Below, one piece after another: positions 9,565 through 18,863 of a stretch of DNA of 64,000 nt. Each line of letters starts with the position of its first letter. Position 1 is the first letter of the stretch. The notes under the pieces were generated by a model. That model saw only the letters and a list, made by a program, of their open reading frames with translations. It did not search any database and was not told where the DNA came from. This DNA is from DATFVA01 sp963832355 (lineage in GTDB: Bacteria; Bacteroidota; Ignavibacteria; Ignavibacteriales; Ignavibacteriaceae): positions 59,737 through 123,736 of the forward strand of contig CAWHTX010000004.1 of NCBI GenBank assembly GCA_963832355.1. The letters are read 5' to 3'. Position numbers and translations under genes: made by a program.

Positions 9565-9996
9565 TTATTTAAATACTACTTCACGATAAATTTCATCCGA
9601 GTGTTTCCCGGTGAAATACTTATTATAAGCTTTATTGAATGCCTGTCTGTCTGCTTTATCCGGCATTGCTTTCATAAACTGATTGCCTGATTCTTCATTG
9701 GCTTTTTCTATATCATCCCAGCTTTTAACTTCAATGATCTGGACAAAATCACGGTTATCATGTCCCCACCAGTGACGTACTGTTTTATAACTGACAACAT
9801 ATGGATTGTTTTTATACATATTGTCCATCATAACCTGGGTAAGAGAATCAAGTTCCCGTGCAGAACCATTCTCGGGAAATGCTCTCTCGAATTTTGTCAT
9901 GACGACAACGTTTCCCTGTGCCGGTTGTGCATAAACGGTTACCTCCAGGGAAAGAAAAAGAGTGACTAAAAAAAGACCAGTTACTAGAGCTTTCAT
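9565..9996 (-). CDS. Uncharacterised exported protein, ferredoxin-like/dimeric alpha-beta-barrel type
   Basis: 143 residues with a signal peptide (MKALVTGLFLVTLFLSLEVTVYAQ). The mature part has 'GNVVVMTKFERAF', a helix 'ELDSLTQVMMDNMYKNNPYV', 'YKTVRHWWGHDNRDFVQIIEVKSWDDIEKANEE' and a last helix-strand ending 'REVVFK'. The pattern of strand, helix, charged strand and helix with an 'EV-W-DIEKA' segment recalls dimeric alpha-beta-barrel (NIPSNAP/ABM-like) proteins, but this is a fold guess and not a confident family call. It is the first gene of the exported cluster, followed by a hairpin. Confidence 0.6.
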   Translation of the reverse strand: MKALVTGLFLVTLFLSLEVTVYAQPAQGNVVVMTKFERAFPENGSARELDSLTQVMMDNMYKNNPYVVSYKTVRHWWGHDNRDFVQIIEVKSWDDIEKANEESGNQFMKAMPDKADRQAFNKAYNKYFTGKHSDEIYREVVFK

Positions 9997-10123
9997 ATAT
10001 TACCTTTCGATTTATTATTAGATTATGGTTAGTTGAACTTTTATCCTTTTTATATTATTTAGATTCCGTTTAATAGGAGGTTTCGGAAATCTGTTCAATG
10101 AAATAGATTTCAGGTTTGCCTCT

Positions 10124-10564
10124 CTAATGGCCGCCCAGCCATTGTTCAAAACTTGCATTTTTTTCACCGTCCGGGTAAACCCAGTCGGGTTTTAGTCTTA
10201 ACCCATCCCGGCTCTGCCAAATGAAATTCACTGCATCCTCAATATCGCTTTCATTAAGAACTCTTAAAGCAAATAATTTTTTTTTGGCAGCTGATATTGT
10301 TTTTATTTCTGAATTTATGTGCTGGGCAAGCAATGTGCTCTGAATTATTTCAGCCTGGCTGGTGCTCAGAGTTGCCCATACAAATCCGCCGTGTCCGAGG
10401 AGCAAGTCATTTTCCCTGAAAGTGAGGGTCAATTCTACTGTAATCGAAGGAGGCAGTTCAGGCGGACGGGATTCACTAAAATTGTCCCAGTCCAGATGCC
10501 TGCCATTGTCAAATACGATAGTTCCGTCACTCTTCAGTATTGCCGCTTTTTTAAGCATTACCAT
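10124..10564 (-). CDS. Uncharacterised cytoplasmic protein
   Basis: 146 residues, no signal peptide or membrane helix. The N-terminus starts MVMLKKAAILKSDGTIVFDNGRHLDW. A second ATG at 10558 could equally be the start, and neither has a clear ribosome site. An 'ALRVLNESDIEDAVNFIWQSRDGLRLKPDWVYPDG...FEQWLGG' C-terminal half is the most distinctive part. I do not recognise the family. It is divergently oriented to the hybrid sensor at 10810, with about 245 bases between them that must carry both promoters. Confidence 0.65.
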   Translation of the reverse strand: MVMLKKAAILKSDGTIVFDNGRHLDWDNFSESRPPELPPSITVELTLTFRENDLLLGHGGFVWATLSTSQAEIIQSTLLAQHINSEIKTISAAKKKLFALRVLNESDIEDAVNFIWQSRDGLRLKPDWVYPDGEKNASFEQWLGGH

Positions 10565-10809
10565 ATAATTAGGTTAAATGATTAAGAGATAGTTATTGGT
10601 AAAAACAGTACAAAGGTAGGCTCATAAGTGGACGATATCTTGCACTTTTAGCGCAAATGTTAGGACTTTTACTTGTTTTCCAGCAAATAAACCAATAAAT
10701 TCAATCTGCCCTCTTATGTGTGTCGTGACTCAGAGAAGTACTATCGGGAATTCCTCATTCTGCTCCTTTTACGATTTGATATTTCCTGAACTTGATATCC
10801 ATTATCCGG

Positions 10810-13800
10810 ATGAAGAGTTTGAAAAAAAATCAGTTAAAACTTATTACTATAATATTTTATCTCTGCACACTCAGCATTTCTGCGCAGCAGATCCATTTCA
10901 GGCATCTTACAATTGATGACGGACTTTCGCAGAATGCCGTTCTTTCAATGATACAGGATAGTCGCGGCTATATGTGGTTCGGAACGAAAGACGGACTGAA
11001 CCGTTTTGACGGGTACAGCTTCAAAATATTTCAGAATGATCCTTTCGATACCACGACCATCTCTTCAAACTTTATTACGGCCATTTTTGAAGACCGTAAA
11101 GGCAGGATCTGGATAGGTGCTCTGAACGGTGATCTGAATATATTTGATGAAATCAGCGGATCGTTCACCCGTGTAAAGGATTTTGATAACCGCAGTCAGA
11201 TTACAACAATGGCGGAAGATTCATCAGGAAGTATATGGATAGGGACCGGCCAGAACGGCATTTTCAGGGTGATTCCTAATGCCGGTTATAATTCTTTTTC
11301 TTTTGATCACTACAGGACACTGAAGCATTCCGGTTCGCTTGCCAGTAATATGATCTCAAGTGTTTTTGTCGACAGGAAAGGTACATTATGGGTAGGTAAT
11401 TCCGAGGGACTCAATAAATTCGATAAGGAAAACAACGTATTTACTTCTTATAAGATTACGACAAAGAATCCTGCAGCCCCACCATTCGATGCCGATAACG
11501 CAGTTACAGCTATTTCGCAGCTGAAGGACGATCAGCTTATTCTCGGAACACCCAGTGGTATTGCGGAATTTTCAATTAGTAATGCCGGGTATAAATTCTA
11601 TCCACATCACTACGATATATACCGTTTCGGCTGGGGAAGAATAACTGATATTCAACCCGATCACGAAGGCACGCTCTGGCTGGCTACTCCCGGTGAACTC
11701 ATGCTTTTTAATCCCGAAACAAAAACTTACAGGTATATCACCAACGATCCGGTTGATCCCAGCACAATAAGCTATAATTCGGTCTCGAGCATCTGGTGCG
11801 ACAGATCTGGAATTATGTGGTTAGGGACTCCGGGCGCCGGTATAAATATTTACGATCCAAAAGCCAATCGCTTTGCTATACTGCATCGCAAGTCCGAGCC
11901 TGCTTCCCGGGTTACAGGCTTCAGTATCTCCTCTGTCTGCGAAGACAATAATGGTGATGTATGGGTTGGTTCTGATGTGGTATATAGATGGAAACGAAAG
12001 ACAGGTAAGCTGATAAGTTATGAAACTACACCTGAACGTCCCGATGATTTTGGCAATACAAGGGCCTGGTCAATAGTTAAGGATAATTATGGTATTCTCT
12101 GGTTCGCAAGCACACAGGGTCTTTTCAGTTATGATGTGACTAAGGAAAAATCAAAACACTATTCATATGTACCGGGCAGGATAAACGGACTTCCACAGAA
12201 GGATGTTTACGGACTCTTTGTTGATGACAGCGGCAGTTTATGGGTAGTTACAGAAAATTATTTAAGTCGTCTGGCTGATCGCGAAAAGGGAATATTCAAT
12301 AACTACCGCTATAATATGATGGCCACGAATAACGCAGTACTGCATCCCTTTATATACGAGGATAAATCGGGCACCTTTTGGATTGGAAGCGATCTTGGAT
12401 TGATTTCCTTCGATGTGAAGAGCGGGAAGTTTAATAAATATGTTAGTGACCCTTCTGATTCCGGCAGCCTCAGTAATAATTATATAAAATCTATTTGTCC
12501 CGATCCAAGAAATCCTGAAAGATATTTATGGATAGGAACTTCGGGAGGCGGCCTCAATAAATTCGATAAAGTTTCTGATAGGTTCAGTTTTTACACTAAG
12601 AAAGACGGACTTCCTAACAACGTTATATACGGAATTTTATCTGACAACAAAGGGCGGCTCTGGATGAGTACGAATCATGGTCTTTCTGTTTTCAATCCTG
12701 CGACAGAAAAGTTCAGGAACTTCGACGTACTCGATGGACTTCAAAGCAATGAATTTAATACAGGTGCCTTCTATAAAAGCGACAGCGGTGAGATGTTCTT
12801 CGGGGGCATCAACGGCTTAAATTATTTTTATCCGCAGGATATAAAGAATAATGAATTCATTCCGGGTATAGTAATAACTTCCTGCGAAGTTCTTAATGAA
12901 TCGGGTCAGGGGGGCGATCAGAGTGAACTTATAAATTTGCCGGAAGGATTGAGCACAATAACCCTGACATTTGAGAAAAATAATATCAGGTTTGAGTTTG
13001 CCGCACTCGATTATTCTGCCCCGGAGAAAAACAGGTACATGTACAAACTTGATAACTTCAACGATAACTGGATAGTGGCCGGAACCAAACACAGCGCCTC
13101 GTTCACAAACCTTTCTCCGGGACATTATGTCTTTAGGGTTAAGGGTTCGAATAATGACGGACTCTGGAATGAAAAAGGAGTTTCTGTTAAACTCATCATT
13201 CTGCCTCCCTGGTGGAGAACATGGTGGGCGTATATTGTATACGGACTGCTGATCATTTCAGGACTTTATATCCTCAGACGATATGAACTTAACCGCATTA
13301 ATCTGAAAAATCAGCTGAAGATGGAAAAGATAGAAACTGATTCACTCCGCCACCTTGATCAGCTTAAGACGCGGTTTTTTGCTAATATTTCACACGAATT
13401 CAGAACGCCGCTCACATTGATACTCGGGCAGGTGGAAAGTGTGCTTTCATCTGATATCGGGATGAAGGCAAAAAGCAAGCTTCATATTGCCAACCGTAAT
13501 GCGAGACGGCTTCTTACACTTATTAACCAGCTGCTGGATATTTCGAAGATCGAGGCCGGCAGTATGCAGCTTAAAGCGGAACAGCATAATATTATTTCAT
13601 TTCTAAAAAGCCTTTTTTATTCATTTGAATCGCTTGCCGATACAAAACAGATCACTCTTAAGTTTGAATCAGACCTGGTGAACATACCGGTTGTTTTCGA
13701 ACCCGATAAAATGGAGAAGGTATTTTATAATCTCTTCTCTAATGCCTTTAAATTTACTCCGCCCGGAGGTACGATAACAGTTAATGCTCAAATCTCCGGT

Positions 13801-14919
13801 TCTTCAGCGGTAATCAGAATAAGAGATACGGGCACAGGCATACCTTCTGACAGAATAAATATGATATTCGACAGGTTCTATCAGCTGGATAATTCAAACA
13901 CAAGAGAACATGAAGGAACAGGGATAGGACTGGCTTTAACCAAGGAATTAATTGAGCTGCACCAGGGAAAAATTGAAGTTAAAAGCAAACCGGGTGAAGG
14001 AGCAGAATTCATTGTCACACTTCCTCTCGGCAGTCTCAATACCCGGAAACTTACAACTGAAGTCATCGCACAAAACGATGTATTTGATGATATAAGTACA
14101 GATACTGGTGATGATGTTAAGGACGCAGCTCCCATAAATAAAGTCGGAAGTAATGATAGTAACGGAGAGATAATTCTTATAGTTGAAGATAACGCCGATG
14201 TACGAAACTATATTAAAGAGCAGCTGGAGTCAGAGTTCACCATGATCGATGCCCGGAACGGGGAAGCAGGAATAGCAAAGGCCCGGGGGATAGTTCCGGA
14301 TCTGATCATAACCGATATTATGATGCCCAGAATGGACGGCTACAGGTTCAGTAAGGAAATCAGGAAAGACGAAAGAACAAGCCATATCCCTATTATAATG
14401 CTGACAGCAAAGGCCGGTCTTGATCACAAAATAGAAGGACTGGAAACCGGAGTAGATGCGTATCTTACAAAACCTTTCAGCACCAGGGAACTGAAAGTTA
14501 CAGTCAGGAACCTCATCCAGCAGCGGCGGGAGCTCAGAAAAAGGTTCAGCAGCTCCACTGTAATAAAGCCTTCGGATGTTTCTGCAGTATCAGCCGACCA
14601 GGTCTTCCTGAAAAAAACGATCTCAATAGTTGAAAAGCATTTTGATGATGAACAGTTCGGAGTTGAACTGCTGGCTTCTGAAGCGGGAATGAGCGTTTCG
14701 CAGATCAACAGGAAGCTGAGGGCGCTGATAGATCAGCCGGCGGGACAATTGATACGCTCGCTTCGCCTTCAGCGGGCTGCCGATCTGCTTAAACAGAATT
14801 CGGGCACCATAGCGGAAATTTGCTACCAGGTCGGCTTCAGTGATCAGTCATATTTCTCACGCGCTTTCAAGAAACAATTCGGCTGCAGTCCGAGTGACTA
14901 CAAAAAGAGCGTAGAATAG
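10810..14919 (+). CDS. Hybrid two-component system protein (propeller sensor, kinase, receiver, AraC regulator)
   Basis: 1369 residues from the ATG at 10810, chosen because it gives a compact signal peptide (MKSLKKNQLKL...LSISAQ); a TTG 18 bases upstream is possible. Periplasmic part: about 14 two-component-regulator propeller blades ('DDGLSQNAVLSMIQDSRGYM', 'WFGTKDGLNRFDGY'), then a Y_Y_Y domain (around 720-790). One membrane helix follows (WWAYIVYGLLIISGLYIL). Cytoplasmic part: HisKA with ISHEFRTPLTL (His862), HATPase (NLFSNAFKFTPPGG, DTGTGIP, GTGIGLALT), receiver with IITDIMMPRMDGY (Asp1169), and a C-terminal AraC-type DNA-binding domain ending FSRAFKKQFGCSPSDYKK. All catalytic residues are present. 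In Bacteroides such HTCS proteins control glycan-use genes; no such operon is adjacent, so the target is unknown. Confidence 0.95.
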   Translation: MKSLKKNQLKLITIIFYLCTLSISAQQIHFRHLTIDDGLSQNAVLSMIQDSRGYMWFGTKDGLNRFDGYSFKIFQNDPFDTTTISSNFITAIFEDRKGRIWIGALNGDLNIFDEISGSFTRVKDFDNRSQITTMAEDSSGSIWIGTGQNGIFRVIPNAGYNSFSFDHYRTLKHSGSLASNMISSVFVDRKGTLWVGNSEGLNKFDKENNVFTSYKITTKNPAAPPFDADNAVTAISQLKDDQLILGTPSGIAEFSISNAGYKFYPHHYDIYRFGWGRITDIQPDHEGTLWLATPGELMLFNPETKTYRYITNDPVDPSTISYNSVSSIWCDRSGIMWLGTPGAGINIYDPKANRFAILHRKSEPASRVTGFSISSVCEDNNGDVWVGSDVVYRWKRKTGKLISYETTPERPDDFGNTRAWSIVKDNYGILWFASTQGLFSYDVTKEKSKHYSYVPGRINGLPQKDVYGLFVDDSGSLWVVTENYLSRLADREKGIFNNYRYNMMATNNAVLHPFIYEDKSGTFWIGSDLGLISFDVKSGKFNKYVSDPSDSGSLSNNYIKSICPDPRNPERYLWIGTSGGGLNKFDKVSDRFSFYTKKDGLPNNVIYGILSDNKGRLWMSTNHGLSVFNPATEKFRNFDVLDGLQSNEFNTGAFYKSDSGEMFFGGINGLNYFYPQDIKNNEFIPGIVITSCEVLNESGQGGDQSELINLPEGLSTITLTFEKNNIRFEFAALDYSAPEKNRYMYKLDNFNDNWIVAGTKHSASFTNLSPGHYVFRVKGSNNDGLWNEKGVSVKLIILPPWWRTWWAYIVYGLLIISGLYILRRYELNRINLKNQLKMEKIETDSLRHLDQLKTRFFANISHEFRTPLTLILGQVESVLSSDIGMKAKSKLHIANRNARRLLTLINQLLDISKIEAGSMQLKAEQHNIISFLKSLFYSFESLADTKQITLKFESDLVNIPVVFEPDKMEKVFYNLFSNAFKFTPPGGTITVNAQISGSSAVIRIRDTGTGIPSDRINMIFDRFYQLDNSNTREHEGTGIGLALTKELIELHQGKIEVKSKPGEGAEFIVTLPLGSLNTRKLTTEVIAQNDVFDDISTDTGDDVKDAAPINKVGSNDSNGEIILIVEDNADVRNYIKEQLESEFTMIDARNGEAGIAKARGIVPDLIITDIMMPRMDGYRFSKEIRKDERTSHIPIIMLTAKAGLDHKIEGLETGVDAYLTKPFSTRELKVTVRNLIQQRRELRKRFSSSTVIKPSDVSAVSADQVFLKKTISIVEKHFDDEQFGVELLASEAGMSVSQINRKLRALIDQPAGQLIRSLRLQRAADLLKQNSGTIAEICYQVGFSDQSYFSRAFKKQFGCSPSDYKKSVE

Positions 14920-14975
14920 GTTTTGCTAAAAGTAATATTATGTTTAAATTTCTGCGGGTTTTTGTGTAGAGGGCG

Positions 14976-15944
14976 ATGAATTTTTATTCAGAATTACAAA
15001 AAATCCAGGCCGGCGATATTTCGCAAACCGACTTAAATCGTTTTATTGAAAAACTGATTCAGATTGCACTGAGGTTTGTAAAATATAATTCAGGCAGGAT
15101 TAAAAGATTAACTAATGAAAACAGCAAAAGCTTCCTTGAGGATATTGCTGTGGATTCTATTGTTCCGTTTTTCACACGGAACCAGTCTGACGGCGAGCTG
15201 TTTATAATTTCAAGGTTCACTTCCTGGCAGCCCGCAGTAACCACCGAAGAAGATGCCAGGTTTTTCCTTCTCAAAACTATCTCCCTCAGTGTGAATCAGA
15301 GGATGAATACGCTGCTGAAAGAATATGATCCCTTTTTCTCTAAAATCCTCGACTCCGTCAATTACTTTATTAAGGCACAAAATTATAAAAAGATTAACAT
15401 CGCCGGAAGAATTTATATAACTGATCCGGACGTCGAGGCAGACAAGTGCATATTTGCCGACAGGGAATCTCTGCAGAACTCACCATCCGGCATTTTTACA
15501 GATAGAAAGGAAATGCTGCCATCACTATTCGGATATTTCAAGGAATTATACAAATCACCAGCAGCAATTCCTCTTTACGATCTTATCTACAGAATTAAGG
15601 AAATTAACCTTTCAGGTGAAATTTCGCGTATAGTTCGGGGAAGCGGGGAAAAGATCGAGGTCAGAGAGATAATTGAGAAAGGGCTCGCCATCGTTTACCG
15701 GAAAGCAGAGGAATCATACGTGAAAACCGGAAAACTCTGCGATGATGAATTTATTCTGGTCATGAAGGCGCTTAAACTGATCGGTGATGACCTGATGGAC
15801 GGGGGAATAAATCCCGGGCTGTATCATTATCTTTACGAAACTATGCCCGGGCTCACAAAAGATGATTATGAAAGCAGGTACCACAACATTTTTGAGTATA
15901 TAGTGAAGCTTTACAGGCAGCAGCTTGCGGAATTAATTGTATGA
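14976..15944 (+). CDS. Uncharacterised helical protein, first gene of a three-gene operon (possibly sigma-like)
   Basis: 322 residues, no signal peptide. It is rich in alpha-helix, with 'LNRFIEKLIQIALRFVK', 'SFLEDIAVDSIVPFFTRNQ', 'FLLKTISLSVNQRMNTLLKEYDP' and a C-terminal 'YHNIFEYIVKLYRQQLAELI'. The order of helices, and a short-helix C-terminus, loosely recall sigma-factor-like regulators in operons with an anti-sigma-like second gene. I cannot identify region 2 or 4 signatures with certainty, so this is inference only. It begins 56 bases after the hybrid sensor gene and is followed at 16042 and 16593 by two more genes of the same orientation. Confidence 0.7.
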   Translation: MNFYSELQKIQAGDISQTDLNRFIEKLIQIALRFVKYNSGRIKRLTNENSKSFLEDIAVDSIVPFFTRNQSDGELFIISRFTSWQPAVTTEEDARFFLLKTISLSVNQRMNTLLKEYDPFFSKILDSVNYFIKAQNYKKINIAGRIYITDPDVEADKCIFADRESLQNSPSGIFTDRKEMLPSLFGYFKELYKSPAAIPLYDLIYRIKEINLSGEISRIVRGSGEKIEVREIIEKGLAIVYRKAEESYVKTGKLCDDEFILVMKALKLIGDDLMDGGINPGLYHYLYETMPGLTKDDYESRYHNIFEYIVKLYRQQLAELIV

Positions 15945-16041
15945 TTTTCCGAAGTCTGTATTTTTCAAGATATTTAATCATATATAACACTTTGATTTTG
16001 TTATGCTTTTAAACTTTTAACTTTTTCTGAATACCTGATCT

Positions 16042-16575
16042 ATGTTTATTACCGAAAAAGATATTTTTTACTATGTGTTTAACCCCGGGATGCTAAGCGA
16101 AGAAAAACGTCGTAGTATTGCAGACAGTGAGGACCTTTACCCTGTCGTAGATTTATATAACGATATAAAAAATGGGCTAGACGAAAAGATCTCACAATCT
16201 CTTAAATATAAGATTGCTGAAAAGGTACCCGCGTATAAATTAACGAAAATTTATGAGCTGTTTCCATGGACGATTGAGGCGTCAGAATATAATACCTCCA
16301 CGGCCGTTTTAGCTGCGGCTACTGCAGAGACAGAGTCCGGAGTATTTTCAAAGACTTTTATAGACAGGGAAAAGAACATTATTATCAGGCTGATCGGTAC
16401 GGTTAAAAAGGCACGCCTGTTTGTGTTCCCTGTATCCGGGGAAAAACTGGGAGAATTCATGCTCACTTTTAATCCCGGGCTTCAGAAGTACTATTTCAAA
16501 GACAGCCAGGAAACAAAGATTCTTGAAGATCTGCCCGATATAACTTCCATTTCTATCGAGGTCTATCCTCAGTGA
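16042..16575 (+). CDS. Uncharacterised small protein, second gene of the operon (possible anti-sigma-like N-terminus)
   Basis: 177 residues. The N-terminal 55 residues ('EKDIFYYVFNPGMLSEEKRRSIADSEDL') resemble the helical head of anti-sigma factors ('DLLxYLxGxLSxEExxxIExHL') but lack Cys/His zinc ligands. The middle is an Ala/Thr-rich linker (about 85-105: 'TSTAVLAAATAETES'). The C-terminal 70 residues look like a beta-sandwich: 'EKNIIIRLIGTVKKARLFVFPVSGEKLGEFML' to 'ITSISIEVYPQ'. There is no membrane helix. It ends 17 bases before the next ATG. Function is unknown; the anti-sigma comparison is a pattern-level guess. Confidence 0.7.
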   Translation: MFITEKDIFYYVFNPGMLSEEKRRSIADSEDLYPVVDLYNDIKNGLDEKISQSLKYKIAEKVPAYKLTKIYELFPWTIEASEYNTSTAVLAAATAETESGVFSKTFIDREKNIIIRLIGTVKKARLFVFPVSGEKLGEFMLTFNPGLQKYYFKDSQETKILEDLPDITSISIEVYPQ

Positions 16576-16592
16576 ACTACAGCAGGGGTTAA

Positions 16593-18686
16593 ATGGACAT
16601 CCTTCACCTTGAAACCGAAGCCTCAAAATTAAGAATTAAGCTGCTTAAAACTATCCCGCTGCGTAATAAAATATTTCTGCTTTATTTTTTCTTTCAACTG
16701 CTGCTCGAAGAAAAAAACAGGAATGTTGCGGAGTCATATATCCTCGAATTCGGGAAGCAGTATTTCGATTTAATATCAAAGATCGATCTCTCCGGTATAC
16801 ATCCTTCAGTGGTTGAACGCATTATTAATAAATCGAAGCAGCTGCTTGCCGTATACCCGGGTGAAGAGGGATCGTACCCCAATGCGTGTATAAAGATCCT
16901 TGAAGAAAAATATGAAAACCTTACAACCTTCCTTTCAGGCGGTGATTCAACGGAAGGCTCAGTTGTCAGCCTTCCTCTTCTGCAGAAGGAGAGTGAAAAA
17001 TTTGAGGATGATTACGGAGTTCTAAGTACCCTGAGTGTGCAGGTCAAGCCGGTTGAAAGCGGAAATAAATTCCATATAATTCCGGGACAGGGAGAGCCTG
17101 GTGCAGAGATTAAGGATCAGGCCGGGAATTCACTTGCGAATGCATTGAGGATTGCTGGTAAGTACACACAAATAAAGCACGGCAGCTGGGATGTTTACAT
17201 TGACTTTGAGAATAAGACGGGTGAATACTCAGGCAGCTCATTTGGTGTACTGCTGGTGCTGAAGCTTGTCGAAGAAATACTGAGATATTACGACTCACCG
17301 ATAAAAATTTTTAGCCATATATCTGCTGCGGTAACCGGCGCAGTAGATAAAGATGGAAACATTGCCCCGCTTACCAGGGATATTGCTGCGGCTAAAACAA
17401 AAGTTGTTTTCTTTTCAGGTATTAAACAGTTTGTCATTCCCGGAGAAGATTTTTTATACGCGAGGAATACTCTTAACGGACTGCAGAAAGAATTTCCCGA
17501 TAGAAATCTTAAGCTTGTAGGCATCCAGTCGGTAGATGATCTCTTTGAACTTCGTAATGTCGTAGATATAAAAAAAGAAAGTACACTCCTCCGCACTGGA
17601 AAATTTATTCGTCGCCAGGCCCTCGCTCTGTTCCTTCTCATTCCCCTTACTGCGATAATTATATTCTCAGGAATATTCGACTTCGATAATAATCCTGATC
17701 ATTTCGAATACAGGGGCAAGGTGGGATTCATAATGAACAAGAGCGGAAAAAAACTTTATCAGACAACCTTGTCCATTGACTATAATGATGAGATTAAGCG
17801 GGGAGTGGTGTATGGATCGGGAAAAATATTTGATACGGATAAAGATGGGATAAATGAAATTATCCTGGCTAATACTACCCAGGCATTGGATAAATCTTAC
17901 TTAAAGAAACCCCGGATCGTATGTTATGATAAAGATATAATTACCAGATGGCATTACTCATTTAAGCAGATAGTAACTACTAAATTTGAGGTTCATTCAA
18001 GTTACTTTGACCTCGGCCTTGGGGATACTCTTACAATAAACGACACGTTAAATTTGCTTTGTGTTGGCCGTAATAATCCTACTGAAGTCAGTTCGTTATT
18101 CAGACTCGACGGTAGTACAGGGAAATTATTAAAGGGAATTTTGTGGCATTCAGGTCATCTGAATACTACCCATATTTTTCATAACGACGATAAGAATGAA
18201 CTATACGCCACCGCAATAAATAACGGCTTTGAACGAAGTGTCCTCTTTAGTATTCCCGCTGATAAACTAAATGGACAGCTGCCCGCGGCTGAAGGTTATG
18301 AATTCCTGAATATTAAACCGGCAGACCCCGACCAGTATGTGCTTCTGCCAAAATCAGATTTCACTGATTTTATGCAGATACGTTTCAATGCTCCGGAAGT
18401 AGGAGCACTTTACCTGGACAAAGTTAAAGGTGAAATCCTCATTTACGTTCTTGAAGGTTATCCCGGCAATAATTTTGGCGGAGTAAGCTACAGGTTTACC
18501 AAAGATCTTCAACTTATCTCGGTAAACTTCAGCGATGCATTTATTGAGAAAAGGGATGCACTGGTTAAGGCCGGTAAGATAAAAGGCCCGCTGACCCGTA
18601 CAAAAGAATTCGAAGAGAGTCTTGTGTCGCAGCTCCGATACTGGGACGGTAAGAAATTCATAACAGCAGCCGAGCGGTTTAAATAG
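16593..18686 (+). CDS. Membrane protein with Lon-protease-like domain and outer repeat domain
   Basis: 697 residues. An N-terminal helical region (1-130) precedes a domain (about 145-325) that aligns with the Lon (S16) proteolytic fold: 'GEYSGSSFGVLLVLKLVEEIL' at the catalytic-Ser site (Ser216 in SSFG, Lon PSAG), then 'AAVTGAVDKDGNIAPL' and 'SGIKQFVIPGED' matching Lon 'TGEI-LRG-VLPIGG' and 'GIK-VIIP'. The Lys of the Ser/Lys dyad is not at the expected spacing; the nearest are Lys268 and Lys270. A membrane helix follows (about 341-361), then a ~330-residue C-terminal domain with 'DTDKDGINEIILAN', an FG-GAP/VCBS-like calcium loop, probably periplasmic. No AAA+ module is present. Substrate and function are unknown. 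Confidence 0.8.
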   Translation: MDILHLETEASKLRIKLLKTIPLRNKIFLLYFFFQLLLEEKNRNVAESYILEFGKQYFDLISKIDLSGIHPSVVERIINKSKQLLAVYPGEEGSYPNACIKILEEKYENLTTFLSGGDSTEGSVVSLPLLQKESEKFEDDYGVLSTLSVQVKPVESGNKFHIIPGQGEPGAEIKDQAGNSLANALRIAGKYTQIKHGSWDVYIDFENKTGEYSGSSFGVLLVLKLVEEILRYYDSPIKIFSHISAAVTGAVDKDGNIAPLTRDIAAAKTKVVFFSGIKQFVIPGEDFLYARNTLNGLQKEFPDRNLKLVGIQSVDDLFELRNVVDIKKESTLLRTGKFIRRQALALFLLIPLTAIIIFSGIFDFDNNPDHFEYRGKVGFIMNKSGKKLYQTTLSIDYNDEIKRGVVYGSGKIFDTDKDGINEIILANTTQALDKSYLKKPRIVCYDKDIITRWHYSFKQIVTTKFEVHSSYFDLGLGDTLTINDTLNLLCVGRNNPTEVSSLFRLDGSTGKLLKGILWHSGHLNTTHIFHNDDKNELYATAINNGFERSVLFSIPADKLNGQLPAAEGYEFLNIKPADPDQYVLLPKSDFTDFMQIRFNAPEVGALYLDKVKGEILIYVLEGYPGNNFGGVSYRFTKDLQLISVNFSDAFIEKRDALVKAGKIKGPLTRTKEFEESLVSQLRYWDGKKFITAAERFK

Positions 18687-18863
18687 CTTTTATAAAGATT
18701 ATCACCAGGTCATTCCCGCACGGAGTGATCCCGTTTAGAACAGGATTTCGGTGACTCAAGCTTTCTCACGACTTTATCGGGTGCAACGTTCTACATTTTA
18801 CATTCATCCCAATCTTAAGTACTTTTCCCCACGGTCTCTGCGCTCTGCAATATGCTCCTTGCC

